This document shows, in pieces, positions 43,524 to 52,691 of a stretch of 64,000 nt of DNA. The notes beneath the pieces are model-generated. The model was given only the letters and a program-made list of their open reading frames with translations. It was not told the DNA's origin and did not search any database. The stretch's first letter is position 1, and each line of letters opens with the position of its first letter. Source of the stretch: Phycisphaerae bacterium (GTDB lineage Bacteria > Planctomycetota > Phycisphaerae > UBA1845 > Fen-1342); the NCBI GenBank assembly GCA_017999985.1, contig JAGNKU010000011.1, positions 62,001 through 126,000 of the forward strand. Direction: 5' to 3'. A program made the translations under genes and the position numbers.

Positions 43524-45049
43524 GACTCCCGTGTTTCCACGCTGGGCGACGTCGTGGGCTGTGAGGCCGGCGCCTCCACCGCCGGCTCCGGCAGCCGGCC
43601 CGCCAGTTGCCGTTCGAGATTCGCCGCACTGATCGCCAGGTCGCGCACCGCGGCGGCATAGCCCAGTTGCGTGCGGATCAGTTCTTCCTGTGCCAGCAAG
43701 ACCGTCAGGATCGACTCGCGGCCGGACTGGTACTCAGTCTCGGCGAGCCGCAGGTTTGTCGTGCGGAGCGGCAGGAGCTCGTCGCGGTATGTCCGCGCCC
43801 GGTCTTCCGCCAGCCGGCGGAGTGTCACCGCCGTGCGGACGCCTTCCATGACCCGCTGCTCCAGCTCCTCGTAGCGTTGCTGCAATTCGCGCGCACGGTA
43901 CTGGGCCTTGGCCACCTGTGCCTGGTTCTGGTCAAAGATCGGCAGCGGTACTTCGAACGACGGCCCCAGCAGGAATTTGATTTCCTGGCTGCGGGCGTAG
44001 CGGCGTTGGCTCGGGCTCTCGAACTCGGGCACGGTTGGCGCGCCGTTGAGGATCGACGCTTTGATGGTGTCGGCGATGATCTTGCGTTCGGGCAGCGCCC
44101 GGCCGGCGGTGCGCTCACCCGCCACGCCGATCGCCAGACTCGGCAGGAACTTCAGCAATTGCTGCTGGTAGTCCGCAAAGGCCGACTCGCGTTCCCAGTG
44201 GGCGGCGGCGATATCGAGCCGCTGCTCCAGCGCTGCATCGATGAACGGCGTTTCATCCGTCGCGAGCGGCGTCCACGGCGCTGCGAGCATCAGCGGTGTC
44301 GGGCTCCACTCCTGCGGGGCGAGCGCCTGGCCCATGAGCCGCAGCAGGGTCGATTGCGTGGTGTGGTAATCGCTGCGGAGCTGCAGCACCTCCAATTCCG
44401 TTTCGAGATAGCGGCTGTGCAGCAGGTTCACGTCGAGTTGCGTGTTCTGCCCGGCCTGCAGGAGCACCTGCGCGATTTCGAGTGCCTCGCGGATTAGTTG
44501 CTGATTTTGCCGCTGGAGGTCAAGCGCGAGCGCCAGGTACTGGAGGCTGTAGTAGGCGTTGCGCACGTCGTTGACGAGCGCGATCGTCGTGTCGGTGATG
44601 GAGAGGATGCGCTGCCGGAGCATGGCCTGGGCGGCGCGCTTCTTGCTCGGGATCAGCCACAGGTCGGCGAAATCCTTGGCCACGCCGAAGTCGAACATGC
44701 TGCGCCCGCCGCCGGAGGGAAAGCGGAGCATGATCGAGAGCACGGGGTTGGTCAGCAGGCCGGCCTGGACGAGATCGGCCTTCGCCTGGCCGATGACGTT
44801 CAGGTCGGCGCGCAGGGCGCGGTTGTTGACGAGCGCCAGCTCGAGCGCGGTGTCGAGAGACACCACGTGCGAGTCGTCCAACTGCAGCGCGCGCACCGGG
44901 CCCTCGTCCTCCGGCCACGTCGGCTGCAGGCCGGTGGCGCGCTTCACGCCGCCTGCAGCCTGCCGCAGCTCGGCTTCGTGCTCGATGCGCGCACAGGAGG
45001 TCGAAAACAGAACCAGGATCGGGATGCACCAGCCAATGTGTCTCGACAT
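43520..45049 (-). CDS. TolC-like outer-membrane efflux lipoprotein
   Basis: About 509 residues from the ATG at 45049, chosen because it gives a lipoprotein signal (MSRHIGWCIPILVLFSTSCAR; lipobox TSC). Then follow long amphipathic helices in the two-fold pattern of outer-membrane efflux proteins: HVVSLDTALELALVNNRALRADLNVIGQAKADLVQAGLLTNPVLS early, and RKIIADTIKASILNG, QAQVAKAQYRARELQQRYEEL and LRLAETEYQSGRESILTVLLAQEELIRTQLGYAAAVRDL late. CusC/TolC proteins form trimeric channels across the outer membrane. It is divergent from the adaptor gene at 45248 and should complete the tripartite pump. Its stop overlaps the next gene by 4 bp. Confidence 0.9.
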   Translation of the reverse strand: MSRHIGWCIPILVLFSTSCARIEHEAELRQAAGGVKRATGLQPTWPEDEGPVRALQLDDSHVVSLDTALELALVNNRALRADLNVIGQAKADLVQAGLLTNPVLSIMLRFPSGGGRSMFDFGVAKDFADLWLIPSKKRAAQAMLRQRILSITDTTIALVNDVRNAYYSLQYLALALDLQRQNQQLIREALEIAQVLLQAGQNTQLDVNLLHSRYLETELEVLQLRSDYHTTQSTLLRLMGQALAPQEWSPTPLMLAAPWTPLATDETPFIDAALEQRLDIAAAHWERESAFADYQQQLLKFLPSLAIGVAGERTAGRALPERKIIADTIKASILNGAPTVPEFESPSQRRYARSQEIKFLLGPSFEVPLPIFDQNQAQVAKAQYRARELQQRYEELEQRVMEGVRTAVTLRRLAEDRARTYRDELLPLRTTNLRLAETEYQSGRESILTVLLAQEELIRTQLGYAAAVRDLAISAANLERQLAGRLPEPAVEAPASQPTTSPSVETRES

Positions 45050-45247
45050 GCATTCAGGCCCCGGGCTCGCACCCGTTTTCGCCGATCGCACCGTGCGGGC
45101 AATTCTACCCGCCCGCCGGGCCGCCCACTACGTGCCACACCTTTCGCCAGCCCGCCGCGGCGAATAGGCTACCCGGGCGCCGAATTCGCCCCCGGGCGTC
45201 GGCTGCCGTCCTATCATAGGTAGTCGGGCCACCGTGGAGATCGAACC

Positions 45248-47227
45248 ATGCCAGACGATGCGGGACCGCCGAAGGCTGCCGCGCAGCCATCGCGGCTGCG
45301 ACGGGCCTGGTGGCTGCTGGAACTCGTGCAGGTCCGCCTGCGCTTCATCTTCCTGATGGCAATCGTCGGGCTGGTCGTGGGCTATTGGGAGAACATTACG
45401 AACCACGTGGACCGCTGGCTGCGCCCCGCGCAGGCCCCGGACCTGGTTGCTGCCGCGGAGGTCGAGTACTTCTGCCCCATGCACCCCGCCGTCATCCGGG
45501 CCGAGCCGGGGAGCTGCCCGATCTGCGGGATGCCGCTCTCGAAGCGCCCGAAGGGCGAGCACGTGCCGCTGCCGGAGGGCGTGCTGGCCCGCACGCAGCT
45601 TACGCCGCTGAAGGTCCGCATGGGTCGGATCGCCAGCACGCCGGTCGAGTACCGGCTGCTGAGCCGCGAGATTCGCACGGTCGGCGTCGTCGATTATGAC
45701 GAGACGCGCCGGGCCTTCATCGCGGCGCGGATCAAGGGGCGCATCGACAAGCTGCTGGTGAACTACGTCGGGCAGTACGTCAATGCCGGCGACCCGCTCG
45801 TGTGGCTGTACAGCCCGGAACTGCTGACGGCTCAACAGGAGCTGCTCTTGGCGCAACGCCGGCTCGCAACGACCAGCGGACCGAGCGAATTCGCCGAGGC
45901 GACGGGTCAATCGCTGCTCGAGGCCGCGCGGCAGAAGCTGCTCCTGTGGGGCATCACGGCGGAACAGATCGACGCACTCCTCAAGCGCGGCGAACCTGAG
46001 ACGCACCTGACGATTTACTCGCCGATCGCGGGCTTCGTAACCGCGAAGAACGTGCTTGAAGGGCACTACGTCAATGAGGGCGACGACCTCTATACGATCG
46101 CCGACTTGAGCAGCGTGTGGATGCAGGTCAAGGTCTTCGAGGACGAGAGCGCCGGCGTGGCCGTCGGCACGGCCGTCGAAGTGCGCTGCACGGCGTATCC
46201 CCAGGAGCTTTTCGCCGGCCGAATCACGTTCATCGCGTACGAGGTTGATCCAGCGACGCGCACGGTCGCCGCCCGTGTCGAAATCGCCAACCCCGACTTT
46301 AAGCTCAAGCCCGGCATGTACGCTGAGGCGTACATCCGCGTGCCGGTCGGAACAGTCACCGCGCTGCCGCCACCGACCGACAGCGCACCGGCGAGCGGCG
46401 CGGTCACTACCGACACCAGTCCGGAAGGTGCAGCGCTCCGCGCCTATCTCGCTTTGACCACGGGCTACGTCCACGACCGCATTGAGCAGGAATCACTTGG
46501 TGAGCTGCAAAAGCAGGCCCTGGCGCTGGCCAAGGGGCCTCCCGGTCCAGCGGCCACGGTTGCCGCCGCCCTCGCCGAGGCCGTCGCCAAATTGCCGGGC
46601 AAGGACATCGCTGCGCAGCGCGACCTGCTCCGCGACGTCAGCAAGGAGCTGATCCGCCTGTTGCGCATCAGCCCGCCCGCCGAGCCCCTGTACATCGCCT
46701 ACTGCCCGATGGTGAAAGCGGATTGGGTGCAGGAGGGCCGGACGGTCAACAACCCGTACATGGGACAGGAAATGCCGCGCTGTGGAATGGTCACCGATAC
46801 GCTCAAGCCGCGGCCCGGCATTGACCAGGAACGCTTCGCGACCGGGTATTTCTGCCCGATCACGCCGGACCGGCTGTATGACGAGCCGGCCCTGTGCCCG
46901 GTGGACAAGTTTCCGTTCAAGTTCGTGCAGCTCGAGAAGGTGCTCGCGGTGCCCCAGGCCGCGGTGATCAACACGGGCACGCGTCACATCGTCTACCGCG
47001 AGACGGAGCCGGGCGTGTTCGACATGCTCCAGGTCGAGCTGGGCCCGCGGGCCGGCGAGTTCTACCCGGTCGTGTCCGGCCTGAAGGCGGGCGAGCGGAT
47101 CGCGACCGATGGCGCGTTCCTGGTGGACGCCGAGAACCGCCTGAATCCCGCGGCGGCGGCGCAGTATTTCGGCGCGAGCGGCAGGCCGCCGACGGAACCC
47201 AAGGGCAGCGGCGGCCACCAGCACTAG
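45248..47227 (+). CDS. CusB-like RND efflux adaptor with three metal-binding-type modules
   Basis: A 659-residue periplasmic adaptor. After a membrane anchor (residues 35-58) comes a heavy-metal-binding module with YFCPMHP and SCPICGMPL (about 75-100). The core adaptor (about 120-385: RVEYRLLSREIRTVGVVDYDE, hairpin QQELLLAQRRLA, lipoyl ISPIAGFV-like and VWMQVKVFEDESAGV segments) is CusB-like. Then a helical segment and AYCPMVKADWVQ / NPYMGQEMPRCGMV (about 480-515) resemble DUF3347, and a second Cys module GYFCPITPDRLYDEPALCPVDKF lies near 533-557 before the final membrane-proximal beta domain and a His tail (GGHQH). Such an arrangement suggests capture and hand-over of Cu(I) or related metals. 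It is followed by the CusA-like gene. Confidence 0.9.
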   Translation: MPDDAGPPKAAAQPSRLRRAWWLLELVQVRLRFIFLMAIVGLVVGYWENITNHVDRWLRPAQAPDLVAAAEVEYFCPMHPAVIRAEPGSCPICGMPLSKRPKGEHVPLPEGVLARTQLTPLKVRMGRIASTPVEYRLLSREIRTVGVVDYDETRRAFIAARIKGRIDKLLVNYVGQYVNAGDPLVWLYSPELLTAQQELLLAQRRLATTSGPSEFAEATGQSLLEAARQKLLLWGITAEQIDALLKRGEPETHLTIYSPIAGFVTAKNVLEGHYVNEGDDLYTIADLSSVWMQVKVFEDESAGVAVGTAVEVRCTAYPQELFAGRITFIAYEVDPATRTVAARVEIANPDFKLKPGMYAEAYIRVPVGTVTALPPPTDSAPASGAVTTDTSPEGAALRAYLALTTGYVHDRIEQESLGELQKQALALAKGPPGPAATVAAALAEAVAKLPGKDIAAQRDLLRDVSKELIRLLRISPPAEPLYIAYCPMVKADWVQEGRTVNNPYMGQEMPRCGMVTDTLKPRPGIDQERFATGYFCPITPDRLYDEPALCPVDKFPFKFVQLEKVLAVPQAAVINTGTRHIVYRETEPGVFDMLQVELGPRAGEFYPVVSGLKAGERIATDGAFLVDAENRLNPAAAAQYFGASGRPPTEPKGSGGHQH

Positions 47228-47269
47228 TACCGGCGGTCGCGGCCGGACTGGCCGCGCGCGGAGTGGTTC

Positions 47270-50200
47270 ATGATCCCCAGCGTGATCGAGTATTGCATTC
47301 GCAATCGCTTCATCGTCATTCTGCTGACGGTGGTGGTCGCGCTATGGGGCGTGTACTGCGTGCTGAAGACGCCGATCGACGCCATCCCCGACCTGTCCGA
47401 GAACCAGGTGATCGTCTTCACCGACTGGATGGGCCGCTCGCCGCAGGAGATCGACGACCAGATCACCTACCCTCTATCGGTGAACCTGCAGGGGCTGGCC
47501 GGGGTGAAGGCTGTGCGCTCATCGAGCGAATTCAACTTCTCGATGATCAACATCATCTTCGACGACGCCACCGACTTCTACTTCGCGCGGACGCGCGTGC
47601 TGGAACGGCTCAACATCGCGACCACGTTTCTGCCGCCGGGCGTGGTGCCCTACCTCGCGCCCGACGCCACCGCGCTCGGGCAGATCTTCTGGTACACGGT
47701 GGAGGGCGACGGCTACAGTCTCGACGAGCTGCGTGCCATCCAGGACTGGTATGTGCGCTACCAGCTCTACGTGCCCGGCGTCGCCGAGGTCGCCAGCGTC
47801 GGCGGCTTCGTCCGCGAGTACCAGGTCGATGTCGATCCGGACCGGCTGCGGGCCTATGACGTCACGCTGGGCGCCGTCTACAACGCCATCGCCGGCAGCA
47901 ACATCGCCGTCGGCGGCAAGGTGTATTTCGAGGCGAACGCCGAATTCCTGATTCGTGGCGTCGGCTGGCTGCGTGGCGTGCAGGACCTCGAGAACGTGGT
48001 GGTGACCGAGCGCGACGGTGTGCCCATCTACGTCCGCAACCTCGCGGCCGTGCAGCTCGGCCCGCAGTATCGCCGGAGCATGCTCGAAAAGAACGGCGCC
48101 GAGGCAACCGGCGGCGTCGTGATGATGCGGTACGGCGAGAATCCGCTGGCGGTCACGCGCGCGATCAAGGCGCGCATCGAGCAATTGCAGGCGGGCTTGC
48201 CCGCGGGCGTGCGCATCGTGCCCTTCTATGACCGCACGCGGCTGATCGAGGGGGCGATTCACACGCTCGTCGGCACGCTGCGCGAGGAACTGATCATCGC
48301 GAGCCTCGCCATCCTGCTGATTCTCACGCATCTGCGCAGCGCCGTGGTCGTCTGCGTGACGCTGCCGCTGGCGGTGCTGATCTCTTTCATCCTGATGTAC
48401 TACCTCGGCATCCCCAGCAACATCATGTCGCTGTCGGGCATCGCGATCTCGATCGGCATTCTGGTCGACGCCGCGGTCGTCATGGTCGAAAACGCTACGC
48501 ACGAGCTGACGCAGCAGTTCGGGTCGCAAAAGGTGCGCGGCGACACGACCGAGATCGTGGTCCGCGCCTGCCGGCTGGTCGGCAAGCCGATCTTCTTCGC
48601 CGTCATCATCATGCTGATTTCGTTCCTGCCGGTCTTCGCGCTGGGCGGCCAGGAAGGCAAGATGTTCCATCCGCTCGCGTTCACCAAGAGCTTCGCGATG
48701 ATCGGCGTGGCGCTGTTGGCCGTGACGTGCGTGCCGGCCATGATCCCGATCTTCATCCGCGGGCATTTGCGCCGCGAGGAAGACAACTGGATCGTCCGCA
48801 GCTTCATCCAGATCTACAAGCCGGTTCTGACGTGGCTGATGCAGATTCCGGCCGCCGGGCTGTGGTTCATCGGGTTCTTGTTCATCATCGGCGCCGGCCT
48901 GGTCGGCAGCCGTGTGCTCTTTCTCGCCGTGTTGGCCGTCGCGCTGCTCTTCGGCTGCGCGTTCTTCCGCCGGCTGCTCAGCAAGGGCATCGCCCTGGCC
49001 CTGCTGCTCGTGACCGCCCTGTGGGCCGCGCACTTTCCGAAGCTCGGCCGCGAGTTCATGCCGCCCCTGGATGAAGGCAGCATTCTCGACATGCCGGTCA
49101 CCGTGCCGCGCGTCTCCATCGCCCAGGCCGCCGACGACATCCGCGTACGGGATGCGGTCATGCGCGGCTTCCCCGAGGTCGACCAGGTCGTCGGCAAGGT
49201 TGGTCGTGCAGACACGCCCACCGACCCATCCGGCATTGACATGGTCGAGACCGTCGTCACGCTGCGGCCGAGGGAACGGTGGCCGAAGCGCAAAGTGCAA
49301 TTCAACGACGCGCTGGCCGAAGCCCGCCAAGCCGTCGCGGCCCTGCAGCAGAACGGCCATCTGCCCGGCGACCTGAAACCGGACGACGCCGACGCGCTGG
49401 CCAACGCCGCCACGATGGACGGACTGGCCGCGCTGGACCGGGTGCTGCGCACACTTGCCCATGATCGGCAGCGTCAGTTCGAGCCGGTACTGGCGCAGAA
49501 GCTCGCCATGGCGACCGCCACCGAGCTGCTCGATGTGTTCCGCCGCAAGGGCGCGCTGCGTCGCGCGGCGACGGATGCCGAGCTAAACCCTCTGGTGGCG
49601 CGGCTGGCGGACACGCACGGCCGGCTGCTCGTCGAGGTGCCACGGCGGGAAGAACTGACCAAGCTGATCGAAGCAGCCACGGACGGCCTGGACGCCCTCG
49701 GCGTCGTGCAGCGCACGCCGGAACTGCTGCTCCTGCCGGCCTCGCCCTGGAGGGCCATTGAGGACGCGCTGCTCACCGCGCTGGAACGCCCGGCGGCAAC
49801 GCTGTCGAGCAAGCTCTTCGCGAGCTTCGAGAAGCGCCTGGAGGCCGAATGGGTGCAGCGCGTGAAGACGCTCAACTGGGAGCTGGAGGATCGCGCGGCC
49901 GGGACGCTGCTGTGGGAATTGCACGTCGCCTTGCGCACGCAGGCCGAGGCCGGTGGTTTTCTCACACACGAGCTCAGCGACGAGCAGCTTCGCACGCTGT
50001 GCGCGTCGCGCGAGCCGGACCTGCGCAAGCGCCTGTTCCTCTGGCACAAGCTCAAGACCGACCTCGTGCAGGAGTTGGACAGCGAGCTGCAGATGCCCGG
50101 CTGGGGCAACATCTGGACGCAGCCGATCATCAACCGCGTGGACATGCTCGCCACCGGCGTGCGTACCATGATTGGCGTCAAAGTCTACGGCCCGCGCCAG

Positions 50201-51403
50201 GAAGACGTCACGCGCACCATCACGGAGAACGGCGTCTCCCGGGTCGTGGTCGCTGAGCCCGGCATCCAGAGTGTCGCCAACGAGATCGCCGGCGTGCTGC
50301 GCGGCATCCGCGGCGCCGTCGACATCTTTCCGGACCAGATCGTTGGCCGCAGCTACCTTCAGATCGACATCGACCGCGAGCGGGCCGCCCGCTACGGCGT
50401 GAACGTCGCCGACATTCAGGATGCGATCGAGGTCGCGATGGGCGGCAAGATGATCACGCTCACGGTCGAGGGCCGGGCCCGCTTCCCGGTCCGCGTCCGC
50501 TACGCGCGCGACTTCTGGCAGACCCAGCAGGCGCTGCGCCGCATTCTGGTCACGGGGCGCGGCGGCGCGGCACCTGCGGCCACCGGCGAGATGGGCGCGA
50601 CCCCGATGCCGGGCGGCACAGAGTCGGTGCAGATTCCGATCACCGAGGTCGCGGACATCCAGGTTGTCGAGGGGCCGAGCGTCATCAAGAGCGAGAACGG
50701 CATGCTGCGCTCGTACGTGCAGCTCAACGTCCGCGACCGCGACATCGTGGGGTTCGTCGAGGAGGCCCAACAGGCAATCGCGTCGCAGGTCAAGCTGCCG
50801 CCGGGCTTCTTCCTCGAATGGAGCGGCCAGTTCGAGCATCAGGTCCGCGCGCGGAAGACGCTGCAGATCGTCTTTCCGCTGGTCGTGCTGCTGATCTTCG
50901 TGATCCTGTACATGACGTTCAACGACGTGCGCGACGCCCTGCTGATCATCCTGGCGGTGCCGGGCGCATTGGCCGGCGGCGTGATCTTCCAGAGCCTTTT
51001 CGGCTTCAACTTCAGCGTCGCGGTCTGGGTCGGGTACATCGCCTGCTTCGGCATGGCCACCCAGACCGGGGTCGTGATGCTCGTATACCTGCATGAGGCC
51101 ATCCGCGCGCGGGGGGGACTCCTGAAGATCGGCTCGCTGGCGGAGTTGAAGGACGCCGTCATCACGGGCGCCGTGCACCGCCTGCGACCCAAGCTGATGA
51201 CCGAAGGCACAACGATCATCGCCCTCATGCCCATGCTCTGGGCCACCGGCGTCGGCGCGGAGGTGATGAAGCCAATGGCCGCGCCGGTCCTCGGCGGCCT
51301 GCTCGTCGCGGATGAGGTCATCGACTTGCTGCTGCCGGTCATCTTCAACTGGTACCAGGCCCGCCGCTGGCGCCGCCTGCACGCGACCACGACACCGGGT
51401 TGA
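47270..51403 (+). CDS. CusA/CzcA-type RND metal efflux pump with a ~250-residue insert
   Basis: A 1377-residue inner-membrane RND pump. The N-terminus MIPSVIEYCIRNRFIVILL, the TM4 signature GIAISIGILVDAAVVMVENATHEL, EFMPPLDEGSILDMPVTVPRV, the metal-pump phrase NIWTQPIINRVDMLATGVRTMIGVKV and the C-terminal PMLWATGVGAEVMKPMAAPV are typical of heavy-metal efflux pumps. Ordinary CusA proteins have about 1040 residues. The excess lies mainly between residues 676 and 930, between RPRERWPKRK and LVQELDSELQMPG: a charged, helix-rich insert (for example GLAALDRVLRTLAHDRQRQFEPVLAQKLA) in the periplasmic loop before the porter domain. The membrane core looks complete. It follows the adaptor by 42 bp and should form a tripartite pump with it and the TolC-like protein. 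Confidence 0.92.
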   Translation: MIPSVIEYCIRNRFIVILLTVVVALWGVYCVLKTPIDAIPDLSENQVIVFTDWMGRSPQEIDDQITYPLSVNLQGLAGVKAVRSSSEFNFSMINIIFDDATDFYFARTRVLERLNIATTFLPPGVVPYLAPDATALGQIFWYTVEGDGYSLDELRAIQDWYVRYQLYVPGVAEVASVGGFVREYQVDVDPDRLRAYDVTLGAVYNAIAGSNIAVGGKVYFEANAEFLIRGVGWLRGVQDLENVVVTERDGVPIYVRNLAAVQLGPQYRRSMLEKNGAEATGGVVMMRYGENPLAVTRAIKARIEQLQAGLPAGVRIVPFYDRTRLIEGAIHTLVGTLREELIIASLAILLILTHLRSAVVVCVTLPLAVLISFILMYYLGIPSNIMSLSGIAISIGILVDAAVVMVENATHELTQQFGSQKVRGDTTEIVVRACRLVGKPIFFAVIIMLISFLPVFALGGQEGKMFHPLAFTKSFAMIGVALLAVTCVPAMIPIFIRGHLRREEDNWIVRSFIQIYKPVLTWLMQIPAAGLWFIGFLFIIGAGLVGSRVLFLAVLAVALLFGCAFFRRLLSKGIALALLLVTALWAAHFPKLGREFMPPLDEGSILDMPVTVPRVSIAQAADDIRVRDAVMRGFPEVDQVVGKVGRADTPTDPSGIDMVETVVTLRPRERWPKRKVQFNDALAEARQAVAALQQNGHLPGDLKPDDADALANAATMDGLAALDRVLRTLAHDRQRQFEPVLAQKLAMATATELLDVFRRKGALRRAATDAELNPLVARLADTHGRLLVEVPRREELTKLIEAATDGLDALGVVQRTPELLLLPASPWRAIEDALLTALERPAATLSSKLFASFEKRLEAEWVQRVKTLNWELEDRAAGTLLWELHVALRTQAEAGGFLTHELSDEQLRTLCASREPDLRKRLFLWHKLKTDLVQELDSELQMPGWGNIWTQPIINRVDMLATGVRTMIGVKVYGPRQEDVTRTITENGVSRVVVAEPGIQSVANEIAGVLRGIRGAVDIFPDQIVGRSYLQIDIDRERAARYGVNVADIQDAIEVAMGGKMITLTVEGRARFPVRVRYARDFWQTQQALRRILVTGRGGAAPAATGEMGATPMPGGTESVQIPITEVADIQVVEGPSVIKSENGMLRSYVQLNVRDRDIVGFVEEAQQAIASQVKLPPGFFLEWSGQFEHQVRARKTLQIVFPLVVLLIFVILYMTFNDVRDALLIILAVPGALAGGVIFQSLFGFNFSVAVWVGYIACFGMATQTGVVMLVYLHEAIRARGGLLKIGSLAELKDAVITGAVHRLRPKLMTEGTTIIALMPMLWATGVGAEVMKPMAAPVLGGLLVADEVIDLLLPVIFNWYQARRWRRLHATTTPG

Positions 51404-51467
51404 ACCTCGCCCTGGCCGAATCGGTCGGGTAACATCCCCACACAACGCCGAGCACTTGGAGGTTGAC

Positions 51468-52646
51468 ATGAACGCGATCGCCGCCGCTCAGACTTTCATG
51501 CGTCAGCAGCACATCGACGCGTGGCTGGTCTACGACTTCCGGGGCAACAATCCGGTCCTCGCCCAACTGGTCCCCGGCAAGCGCTGGACCACCCGCCGGG
51601 CACTACTGCTTGTCCCGGCTGACGGCGAGCCGACGCTGCTCGCCCACGGCATTGACCGCGCGCAATTCGAGTCGGCCACGGTTAAGAAAGAGGTCTACCT
51701 GTCGTGGCGCGACCTGATTGCGTGGCTGGCCAACCACCTCGAAGGCCGCGCGCGCGTCGCCATGGAATACGCCCCCGGCGGCACGCTGCCCGTCGCGTCG
51801 ATTGTCGACGCCGGCACGGTTGAGCTCATCCGCGCTCTCGGCGTCGAGGTCGTTTCGTCCGCGAACCTAGTGCAGACCAGCGTCGCCGTGTGGTCGCCCG
51901 AGGTCTGCGCCGCGCATGAGGCCGCCTGCGCGGCCGTCGGGCGGGCCAAGGATGGCGCATTCGACCTCATCCGCCAGCGCGTCGCCGCCAACCAGCCGAT
52001 CAACGAATACGAAGTGCAGCAGGCCATCATGCAGGCCTTCGCGGCGGCAAAGCTCGAAACGACCGAGCCACCCATCGTCGCGGTCAACGCCCATAGCGGC
52101 GATCCGCATTTCGAGCCGTCGGCGAAGTCACCCGCCCCGATTCGCCGCGGCGACTGGGTGTTGATCGACTTGTGGGCCCACCAGCCCGGCGAGGAAAACG
52201 TCTATTCCGACATTACCTGGGTGGGCTTCGTCGGCCGCGACGTGCCGGCGAAGCACCGCGCGGTGTTCAACACGGTGAAGGCGGCGCGCGATGCATCGCT
52301 CGCGTGTGCCGTCAATGCCTGGAAAGCGAAGCAGCCCGTGCAGGGCTGGCAGCTCGACCGCGCGGCCAGCGACACGATCAAGAACGCCGGCTACGAGCAG
52401 TACATCCGCCACCGCACCGGGCACAGCCTCAGCCCGGGCCCGCTCGTGCACGGCCTGGGCATGAATCTCGACGACCTGGAGACGCACGACACGCGCGCGA
52501 TGCTGCCCGGCCTGGGCTTCACGATCGAACCCGGCATCTACCTGCCCGAGTTCGGCGTGCGGCTGGAAATCGACGTCTTTGTCGATCCGCAACGCGGCCC
52601 GCGCCCAACGTCCGGGCTCCAGGACGACATCATCCTGCTGGCGTAG
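51468..52646 (+). CDS. M24-family metallopeptidase (Xaa-Pro aminopeptidase-like)
   Basis: About 392 residues. The N-terminal domain (residues 1-165; MNAIAAAQTFMRQQHIDAWLVYDF, GNNPVLAQL) is a creatinase-like non-catalytic domain. The pita-bread catalytic domain has the five metal ligands in order: Asp in WVLIDLWAHQ and SDITWVG, His in HRTGHSLS, Glu in TIEPGIYLP and Glu in RLEIDVFV. It would remove N-terminal residues before proline, or act on small substrates, in the cytoplasm. The ATG at 51468 is preceded by TTGGAGG at a good distance. It follows the pump gene by 64 bp but is probably functionally separate. Confidence 0.9.
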   Translation: MNAIAAAQTFMRQQHIDAWLVYDFRGNNPVLAQLVPGKRWTTRRALLLVPADGEPTLLAHGIDRAQFESATVKKEVYLSWRDLIAWLANHLEGRARVAMEYAPGGTLPVASIVDAGTVELIRALGVEVVSSANLVQTSVAVWSPEVCAAHEAACAAVGRAKDGAFDLIRQRVAANQPINEYEVQQAIMQAFAAAKLETTEPPIVAVNAHSGDPHFEPSAKSPAPIRRGDWVLIDLWAHQPGEENVYSDITWVGFVGRDVPAKHRAVFNTVKAARDASLACAVNAWKAKQPVQGWQLDRAASDTIKNAGYEQYIRHRTGHSLSPGPLVHGLGMNLDDLETHDTRAMLPGLGFTIEPGIYLPEFGVRLEIDVFVDPQRGPRPTSGLQDDIILLA

Positions 52647-52691
52647 CTCAGTGAGAATTCCTTCCATTTCGCAAGCAGTTGGGGAGTGCGT

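Noticed and set aside
48000..49462. Long minus-strand frame opposite the efflux pump gene
   Set aside because: Antisense shadow of a well-conserved RND pump gene; His/Asp/Arg-rich product without domain.
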